Of a DNA stretch of 13,560 bases, positions 6,390-11,732 are shown in pieces. Within the stretch, counting starts at the first letter, position 1. Every line of letters begins with the position of its first letter. The notes beneath the pieces are model-generated. The model was not told the DNA's origin. It saw only the letters and a program-made list of their open reading frames with translations, and ran no database searches. The DNA lies in contig DKVF01000093.1 in NCBI GenBank assembly GCA_002491065.1, positions 1,419 through 14,978 of the forward strand. The letters run 5' to 3'. The position numbers and the translations under genes are program-made. This DNA comes from Peptococcaceae bacterium UBA7185. Its GTDB lineage: Bacteria > Bacillota > Peptococcia > Peptococcales > Peptococcaceae.

Positions 6390-7748
6390 ATGAAACGGAC
6401 CACAGAGGAATTAATTGAAAGCGATTTGGCGCATATCTGGCATCCTTGTTCGCAGATGAAGGATTACGAGCTATTGAAGCCGGCAGTGATTGAGCGGGGA
6501 CAGGGCGTGTGGCTTTACGACCGAGAGGGAAAGGCCTATCTGGATATTGTGAGCTCCTGGTGGTGCAATCTGTTGGGACACTGCAATCCTGCCATCAGCG
6601 AAGCCATTGGCGAGCAAGTAAAACAACTGGAGCACGTAATTTTTGCCAACTTTACCCATGAACCGGCCATCACTCTTTGCGAGCAATTGGTGAAGATTAT
6701 GCCGAAGGGTTTATGCCGTTTCAATTTTTCCGACAATGGCTCTGCGGCGGTGGAATGCGCGCTGAAAATGAGCTTTCAATATCAAAACCAAACAGGACAT
6801 CCGGAAAAAACGCGGTTTTTTTGTTTGAGCGACGGCTATCACGGAGAGACTATTGGCGCTTTGTCGGTGGGAACCATGGATTTGTACGCCAAATTATATC
6901 AACCGATGCTGATGGACACCATCCGTATTGAAGCGCCGGACTGTTATCGCTGTCCTTATGGCATGTGCCGGGACCATTGCGATACGCCCTGTTTTCAAAA
7001 AGCAGAGGAAGCTTTTGCGCAGTATGCCCAGGAGTGCTGTGCGATGATTGTGGAGCCGCTGTTGCAGGGCAGTGCCGGTATGCGCATATACCCGGCGCAG
7101 TATTTGCAGAAGCTGCGCAAATTGTGTGATGCCTACAATGTTTTGCTCATTGCCGATGAGATCGCCACAGGCTTTGGACGTACCGGAAAAATGTTTGCCT
7201 TTGACCATGCCGGCGTCAGTCCCGATCTGATGTGCATATCCAAAGGTTTGACCGGAGGTTATTTGCCTATGGCCATCACCGTGACCACCGATGCGGTGTA
7301 CAATGCTTTTTATGCGGACTATAATGAAGGAAAAGCTTTTTTGCACAGTCACACCTACAGCGGCAATCCTTTGGGCTGCGCGGCTGCCTTGGCAGTGCAA
7401 AAGCAGCTGGCGGACGGTCATATTTTGGCGCAAGCAGCTGTGCGGGCGGAGTATTTGACGAAAAAATTGACGGAGGCGCTGGGGAATCATCCCCATATCG
7501 GTGAAATTCGGCACATTGGCCTGATTCACGCCATGGAATTGGTGGTGGATAGGGAGACCAAGGAAGGCTATGACAGCAAGCTGCGCATAGGCTATCAGAT
7601 TTACAATAACGCCTTGCAGAAGGGCCTGCTTTTGCGGCCATTGGGAAATGTGATTTATTTCAATCCGCCCCTGATTATCAATGAACAGGAGATTGACCAG
7701 GCTGTGACCTGGTGCAAGGAAGCAGTGGAGGAAGTTCTGGGAAGCTAG
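6390..7748 (+). CDS. bioA: BioA, DAPA aminotransferase (7,8-diaminononanoate synthase)
   Basis: This 452-residue class III PLP aminotransferase converts KAPA to DAPA. Visible marks are HIWHPCSQMKDY (15-26), DIVSSWWCNLLGH (52-64), SDGYHGET (147-154), IADEIATGFGRTGKMF with the PLP-pyridine aspartate D256, CISKGLTGG with the Schiff-base lysine K285, and LHSHTYSGNPLGC (318-330). It resembles the lysine-using B. subtilis enzyme, as I remember it, more than E. coli BioA: the E. coli Tyr17 position is Cys20, and FYADYNEGKAF and ETKEGYDSKLRIGY are similar. A cysteine-rich insert holds C185, C188, C193, C197 and C201. The start at 6390 has AAAGAGG (6375-6381) 8 bases upstream; the in-frame ATG 6351 inside bioD lacks one. 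It is the last gene of the operon, followed by a terminator. Confidence 0.93.
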   Translation: MKRTTEELIESDLAHIWHPCSQMKDYELLKPAVIERGQGVWLYDREGKAYLDIVSSWWCNLLGHCNPAISEAIGEQVKQLEHVIFANFTHEPAITLCEQLVKIMPKGLCRFNFSDNGSAAVECALKMSFQYQNQTGHPEKTRFFCLSDGYHGETIGALSVGTMDLYAKLYQPMLMDTIRIEAPDCYRCPYGMCRDHCDTPCFQKAEEAFAQYAQECCAMIVEPLLQGSAGMRIYPAQYLQKLRKLCDAYNVLLIADEIATGFGRTGKMFAFDHAGVSPDLMCISKGLTGGYLPMAITVTTDAVYNAFYADYNEGKAFLHSHTYSGNPLGCAAALAVQKQLADGHILAQAAVRAEYLTKKLTEALGNHPHIGEIRHIGLIHAMELVVDRETKEGYDSKLRIGYQIYNNALQKGLLLRPLGNVIYFNPPLIINEQEIDQAVTWCKEAVEEVLGS

Positions 7749-7770
7749 GAGCAATTTATTTTTGGCTGGA

Positions 7771-7805
7771 AAAGACATGCAGGTGAAAACTGCGTGTCTT
7801 TTTTT
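7771..7805 (+). terminator. Intrinsic terminator of the biotin operon
   Basis: AGACATGCAG (7773-7782) pairs with CTGCGTGTCT (7790-7799) with one wobble, a 7-base loop GTGAAAA, and a run of T to 7805. A-rich sequence on the left side could let it work in both directions. Confidence 0.92.
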
Positions 7806-7811
7806 GTGGGC

Positions 7812-7822
7812 TGTGCTACAAT
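7812..7822 (+). promoter_or_regulatory. Extended -10 promoter candidate for the FAD oxidoreductase gene
   Basis: TGTGCTACAAT has TACAAT as the -10 (7817-7822) with TGC before it. No good -35 can be seen because the spacing falls in the upstream terminator, so this rests on the extended -10 alone. It gives a leader of about 28 bases. Confidence 0.4.
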
Positions 7823-7856
7823 AGAAGCAATCACAAAAGAGAAAGGAATAAATCGG

Positions 7857-9461
7857 ATGATTCGAATCAGTCATATAAAAATTGCGGCGGGAAAAGCACA
7901 GGCCCAAGCTTTGGAGCAAGAGATCAAACGGGTGCTGCGATTGAAATCTCTGCAGGGAATTTCCTATCACATCAGAAAGAAATCGGTGGACGCCCGCAAA
8001 AAGGAAAGTATTTTTTGCATCTACACAGTAGATGTGGAGGGCATTGCCGATGAACAGAGATTGGTGCAGAAATGTCACAAAGATACTATCACGTTGCTGA
8101 AAGAAGAAAGCTATACGGAGCCCATACCTGGGATGCAGTCGTTAGCCCATGCGCCGGTGGTGATTGGGGCAGGATCGGCGGGGTTGTTTGCCGCGCTGCT
8201 TTTGGCAGAGCAGGGATACCGGCCGATTCTCTTGGAACGCGGGCAGGATGTGGATCGGCGCACAGCGGATGTGGAGCATTTCTGGCAAACGGGAGAACTG
8301 GATACCGCCTCCAATGTGCAGTTCGGCGAAGGGGGCGCAGGGACTTTTTCCGACGGCAAGCTGAACAGCGTTATTAAAGATATTCGCTGCCGCAAGGTGC
8401 TGGAAACCTTTGTGCGCTTTGGCGCGCCGGAAGAAATCTTGTATCAGGCCAAGCCCCATATTGGCACAGACCATTTGAAGCTGGTGGTAAAAAATATACG
8501 GCAGGCAATTGTTGCAGCAGGAGGACAGGTGCGCTTTTGCAGCCAGGTGACAGGAATCCAAAAAGAAAACGGCGTACTGACCGGCATAGAGATTAACGGC
8601 AGCGAAGTACTTCCTGCTAACGCAGCAGTATTGGCCATCGGGCACAGTGCGCGGGATACCTTTGCTGCTTTGCGGGAACAACAAATTATGATGGAGCCGA
8701 AAGCATTTGCCATTGGTCTGCGGGTGGAGCATCTGCAGCGGATGATCAATCTGGCGCAATATGGGATGGAAGAACCCTATGCCCATTTGGGCGCCGCCGA
8801 TTATAAACTGACTTATCAGGCAAGCAACGGACGGGCGGTGTATAGCTTTTGTATGTGTCCCGGCGGTGTGGTCGTTGCGGCGGCCTCGGAAGCAGGAAGA
8901 GTGGCAGTCAATGGCATGAGTAATCTAGCCAGGGATGGTGTCAACGCCAACAGTGCGCTGGTTGTGAATGTGACGCCGGAGGATTTTGCCGGGCAGGATG
9001 TGTTGGCAGGCGTTGACTTTCAGCGGCATTGGGAACAGTTGGCTTATGAGCTGAGCGGAAGCTATCAGGCGCCGGTTCAACTGATAGGGGACTTTTTGGC
9101 CGACCGGCCCAGCACAGCTTTGGGCAGTGTGCGACCCAGCTATCGTCCCGGAGTTGTATTCGGAGAATTGAAGAAGTGTTTGCCGTCCTTTGTGACAGAG
9201 GCTTTGCGGGAGGCTATACCGGTTTTTGATAAAAAAATAAAGGGATTTGCCGCTGACGATGCGGTGTTGAGCGGAGTGGAAACCCGTACTTCCTCGCCGG
9301 TGCGCATTGTGCGCAACGAGCGCTATCAGTCCCCCTCGGCTGCAGGACTCTATCCCTGCGGGGAAGGCGCAGGCTACGCGGGCGGAATCATGTCGGCTGC
9401 AGTAGACGGCTTGCGCATTGCAGAGCAGATTGTGACCACCTATCAACCGCTGCAAAAATAA
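7857..9461 (+). CDS. FAD-dependent dehydrogenase/oxidoreductase, COG2509 type
   Basis: This 534-residue protein has an N-terminal alpha/beta domain of about 95 residues (MIRISHIKIAAGK onward), then a Rossmann FAD-binding loop G104-A-G-S-A-G109 with the ribose-binding acid E127 (LLERG). It continues with FGEGGAGTFSDGKL (156-169), typical of this family, and a C-terminal FAD-contact segment PCGEGAGYAGGIMSAAVDG (500-518). The family is widespread in Bacillota and usually annotated only as an uncharacterised FAD-dependent dehydrogenase; no substrate can be given. The frame is open from 7794 (GTG), but that lies inside the upstream terminator. ATG 7857 has GAAAGGA (7841-7847) 9 bases before it. 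yraN follows after 69 bases without a clear terminator between them, so they may be co-transcribed. Confidence 0.88.
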   Translation: MIRISHIKIAAGKAQAQALEQEIKRVLRLKSLQGISYHIRKKSVDARKKESIFCIYTVDVEGIADEQRLVQKCHKDTITLLKEESYTEPIPGMQSLAHAPVVIGAGSAGLFAALLLAEQGYRPILLERGQDVDRRTADVEHFWQTGELDTASNVQFGEGGAGTFSDGKLNSVIKDIRCRKVLETFVRFGAPEEILYQAKPHIGTDHLKLVVKNIRQAIVAAGGQVRFCSQVTGIQKENGVLTGIEINGSEVLPANAAVLAIGHSARDTFAALREQQIMMEPKAFAIGLRVEHLQRMINLAQYGMEEPYAHLGAADYKLTYQASNGRAVYSFCMCPGGVVVAAASEAGRVAVNGMSNLARDGVNANSALVVNVTPEDFAGQDVLAGVDFQRHWEQLAYELSGSYQAPVQLIGDFLADRPSTALGSVRPSYRPGVVFGELKKCLPSFVTEALREAIPVFDKKIKGFAADDAVLSGVETRTSSPVRIVRNERYQSPSAAGLYPCGEGAGYAGGIMSAAVDGLRIAEQIVTTYQPLQK

Positions 9462-9530
9462 TTGCGCTCTGAGAGGATTTTGCCATCTTGTGATGAATTT
9501 TCCAAAGAGTAGGGGAAAGGAGCGCAGAAG

Positions 9531-9890
9531 ATGGATGGGCGTAAGGAATTGGGAAAGCAAAGTGAACAACTGGCGCGCCAGTATTTGGAACGGCGGGGCT
9601 ATCGGCTGCTGGAGGCCAACTTTCATTGCCGATGGGGCGAGATTGATTTGATTCTGAAAAAAGGACAGGATCTGGTTTTTGCAGAGGTGCGCAGCCGCAG
9701 CAATCTTCACTACGGCACGCCGGCAGAGTCAGTGGATGAGAAAAAACGAGCGAAACTGCGCAAGGCAGCACAGTACTATCTCTGCTGCCATCCCGATATG
9801 GAGAAATACTATTGCCGTTTCGATGTACTCTCGGTGCTTTGGGAAAAGGGTCGTGCGCAGATTACATGGCTTGCAGATGCGTTTCAGTAA
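9531..9890 (+). CDS. YraN/UPF0102 family nuclease-like protein
   Basis: This 119-residue protein has the standard length and layout of the UPF0102 family, which has a Holliday-junction-resolvase-like PD-(D/E)xK fold. It opens with GKQSEQLARQYLERRGYRLL (8-27), then GEIDLI (36-41) and LVFAEVRSR (48-56), giving the acidic triad E37, D39 and E52 with R54 at the usual K/R position, then YGTPAESVDEKKRAKLRKAAQYYL. Family members are thought to act on nucleic acids, but the role is not settled. ATG 9531 has GAAAGGAG (9515-9522) 8 bases upstream. A terminator follows at 9936. Confidence 0.9.
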   Translation: MDGRKELGKQSEQLARQYLERRGYRLLEANFHCRWGEIDLILKKGQDLVFAEVRSRSNLHYGTPAESVDEKKRAKLRKAAQYYLCCHPDMEKYYCRFDVLSVLWEKGRAQITWLADAFQ

Positions 9891-9935
9891 AGGAAAGCAG
9901 CTGCCGGTATGGAGAAAACTGCTTTACAACTGGTG

Positions 9936-9974
9936 AAAAGGTGCGTTCTCTGATTGATGGGAATGCCCCTTTTT
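9936..9974 (+). terminator. Intrinsic terminator after yraN
   Basis: Bases 9936-9950 pair with 9959-9973 (AAAAGG with CCTTTT outside, GCGTTCTC with GGGAATGC inside), with one T-C mismatch and two wobbles. The loop is 8 bases and a T-run ends at 9974. The A-rich left arm could serve the opposite strand too. Confidence 0.8.
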
Positions 9975-10027
9975 ATTTCAGCAATGCAGAAGATTTACTT
10001 TATAAATCTGCAAAAAAAATTTGCAAT

Positions 10028-10043
10028 TGTTTCACGTGAAACA
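10028..10043. promoter_or_regulatory. parS: parS, ParB/Spo0J chromosome-segregation site
   Basis: The 16-bp perfect palindrome TGTTTCACGTGAAACA matches the bacterial chromosomal parS consensus. ParB (Spo0J) loads here as a CTP-dependent clamp, and parS sites are normally in the origin-proximal part of the chromosome. It sits between two terminator hairpins in a non-coding gap, where ParB spreading would disturb few genes. No parA or parB gene is in the window. Confidence 0.93.
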
Positions 10044-10131
10044 TTTTGAAAAAAAGTTGACAGGAGGATTGGCTTTTCCATGTTGCTTATTTTTTCGTGA
10101 GAGCGAACAGCGGCAAAAAGAGGAAGCAAGA

Positions 10132-10170
10132 ACAAGCGGATGAGTCAAAGATGCTTACCCGCCTGTTTTT
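10132..10170 (+). terminator. Second terminator-like hairpin downstream of parS
   Basis: GCGGATGAGT (10136-10145) pairs with GCTTACCCGC (10153-10162) with one A-C mismatch and two wobbles. The loop is CAAAGAT, and pairing extends outward (AACA with TGTT) after another A-C mismatch. Five T follow (10166-10170). It has no obvious upstream gene of its own, since the yraN terminator lies 160 bases earlier, so it may terminate an unseen short transcript or back up the first terminator. Confidence 0.6.
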
Positions 10171-10233
10171 GATGTATAAAACACAGGATTAATCATGGCT
10201 GCTGCGGTCTCCTTTCTTTAAAATCGCCTATGC

Positions 10234-10257
10234 ACAGACATTTGCGTCTGTTATAAT
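10234..10257 (+). promoter_or_regulatory. Promoter with internal inverted repeat, upstream of the MalY/PatB gene
   Basis: A perfect TATAAT (10252-10257) with TGT before it forms an extended -10; the -35 region is poor (TATGCA at 10229-10234). Directly upstream of the -10 lies a perfect inverted repeat, ACAGAC (10234-10239) and GTCTGT (10246-10251), separated by six bases. Its place in the promoter spacer suggests an operator for a dimeric regulator. Confidence 0.65.
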
Positions 10258-10297
10258 AGAGGAAAAGAACATTCTATATAAAATGAGGTGTATGACG

Positions 10298-11503
10298 ATG
10301 CAATATGATTTTACATCTATTATGGACCGGCGGGGCAGGGACGCCCTGGCAGTGGACGGCTTGGGTACCGGATATGCTCCGCCGCTGCCCAAGGATGGAG
10401 TGGAGCCCATTCCCATGTGGGTAGCTGATATGAATTTTCCCACTGTTCCCACAATTGTGGAGGCCATTGTGGAGCGGGCACAGCATCCGGCGTTCGGGTA
10501 TTTTCAGCCCACAGAGGACTATTACAACGCCATTATACAGTGGCAGAGCAAACGCAATGGCGTGACTGGTCTGAAAAAAGAAGCCATTGGTTATGAAAAC
10601 GGCGTATTGGGCGGCGTGGTCAGCGCGCTCAATGTGTTTTGCTCTAAAGGGGATACAGTGCTGCTCCATTCGCCCACTTATATCGGTTTTACCGGCTGTT
10701 TGTTGAACAATGGCTATCATATTGTGCATTCGCCGTTGGTGCAGGATGAAGCGGGCGTGTGGCGTATGGACTTTGCCGACATGGAAAAAAAGCTTGTGCA
10801 GCACAAGATTCATGCTGCTATTTTCTGCTCGCCCCACAATCCAACGGGAAGGGTGTGGGAGCGTTGGGAAATTGAGCAGGCCATGGCGCTGTTCCAAAAA
10901 CATGATGTGTTTGTGATTTCCGATGAAATCTGGTCGGACATTATTTTGGCAGGATATCAGCACGTTCCTACCCAGTCGGTTTCGGAGGATGCCAGAAATC
11001 GCACGGTAGCGTTGTACGCGCCGTCCAAAACCTTTAATCTGGCTGGTCTGGTGGGCAGCTATCATATCATTTATAATCGTTGGATTCGGGAGCGGGTAGA
11101 AAAAGAATCGTCCCTTTGTCATTATAATGACATGAACGTGTTGTCCATGCATGCACTGCTGGGCGCTTACAAGCCTGAGGGCTATGCGTGGCTGGATGAA
11201 TTGCGGCAAGTGCTGACAGGCAATGTAGAGTTTGCCTGCGCTTATATTGGTGAACATTTTCCCGGTGTTCAGGTTTCCAAACCGCAGGGCACCTACATGC
11301 TGTTTTTGGATTGTACCCAATGGTGTGCTGCCCATGACAAAACCATAGAAGAAGTGCTGAAGGCCGGTTGGGATGCCGGAGTGATGTGGCAGGACGGCCG
11401 CATGTTCCATGGTCCTTGCCATATTCGCATGAATCTGGCCTTACCTTTATCGCGGGTGCAGGAAGCCTTTGCACGGCTGCAGCAGTCTGTATTTTGCGGA
11501 TGA
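10298..11503 (+). CDS. MalY/PatB-type PLP-dependent C-S lyase (cystathionine beta-lyase)
   Basis: This 401-residue fold-type I PLP enzyme is expected to break C-S bonds (cystathionine or cysteine conjugates to pyruvate, ammonia and a thiol). Marks of the MalY/PatB branch are PIPMWVADMNFPT (37-49), SPHNPTGRVW (178-187), SDEIWSDI with the PLP-pyridine aspartate D209, APSKTFNLAGL with the Schiff-base lysine K244, and HIRMNLALP with the carboxylate-binding R377. Length is normal. Three in-frame ATGs lie close together (10283, 10292, 10298). GAGGTG at 10285-10290 best serves 10298, 7 bases away. In E. coli MalY also acts as a repressor of maltose genes by binding MalT; nothing here suggests that role. 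It has its own promoter and a terminator shared with the convergent HNH gene. Confidence 0.9.
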   Translation: MQYDFTSIMDRRGRDALAVDGLGTGYAPPLPKDGVEPIPMWVADMNFPTVPTIVEAIVERAQHPAFGYFQPTEDYYNAIIQWQSKRNGVTGLKKEAIGYENGVLGGVVSALNVFCSKGDTVLLHSPTYIGFTGCLLNNGYHIVHSPLVQDEAGVWRMDFADMEKKLVQHKIHAAIFCSPHNPTGRVWERWEIEQAMALFQKHDVFVISDEIWSDIILAGYQHVPTQSVSEDARNRTVALYAPSKTFNLAGLVGSYHIIYNRWIRERVEKESSLCHYNDMNVLSMHALLGAYKPEGYAWLDELRQVLTGNVEFACAYIGEHFPGVQVSKPQGTYMLFLDCTQWCAAHDKTIEEVLKAGWDAGVMWQDGRMFHGPCHIRMNLALPLSRVQEAFARLQQSVFCG

Positions 11504-11600
11504 TTGTTATTGACAGGAAATTTGAGAATTTCTCGCTAACAACGGAGCTATGTTATTCTGTCATAAATTTATATAACACTCGAAAGAATTTGTAACACAC

Positions 11601-11661
11601 AAAAATGGGCTATTGTTTCATAGATCTCTACCCAATCTATTGTGCAATAGCCCTATTTTTA
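11601..11661. terminator. Bidirectional terminator between convergent genes
   Basis: AAAAATGGGCTATTG (11601-11615) pairs with CAATAGCCC (11645-11653) and ATTTTT (11655-11660) with a single bulged T. Inside the loop ATAGAT (11620-11625) pairs with ATCTAT (11635-11640). A-run and T-run flanks allow termination for the lyase gene on + and the HNH gene on -. The rest of the 229-base gap holds nothing I can name. Confidence 0.82.
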
Positions 11662-11732
11662 TTGTACTCTATATGGTAACTACCCTATTTCAGCTTGCTA
11701 ATACTGTTTTATTAATAGCAATATTTTTCCTA

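Larger units (their letters stand above)
9891..10297. other. 407-base intergenic region with terminators, parS and the malY-type promoter
   Basis: No gene is supported here. In order it holds the yraN terminator (9936-9974), an AT-rich stretch with an imperfect hairpin just before parS, the parS site (10028-10043), an isolated TTGACA at 10057-10062 without a well-spaced -10, a second terminator-like hairpin (10136-10170), and the promoter with inverted repeat for the downstream lyase (10234-10257). Confidence 0.7.

Noticed and set aside
6894..8078. 394-codon open frame on the reverse strand opposite bioA and the FAD gene start
   Set aside because: It runs antisense to two well-recognised proteins and across a terminator and promoter, has no ribosome site or recognisable domain, and its content mirrors the codon pattern of the forward genes.
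10080..10100. Six-codon frame (MLLIFS) after GGAGG at 10063-10067, followed by a hairpin, suggesting a leader-peptide attenuator
   Set aside because: The spacing to the ATG is long, the peptide is not rich in any one amino acid, and no promoter with a good -10 precedes it.
10274..11422. 382-codon open frame on the reverse strand opposite the MalY/PatB gene
   Set aside because: It is an antisense shadow of a clear PLP enzyme, with no domain, promoter or ribosome site.
11504..11600. TTGACA at 11510 and short inverted repeats (GAGAATTTCTC; TGACAG with CTGTCA 41 bases on) considered as a promoter or insertion-element end
   Set aside because: No -10 at a usable spacing, no transposase, no target-site duplication and no partner end; short repeats in AT-rich DNA occur by chance.
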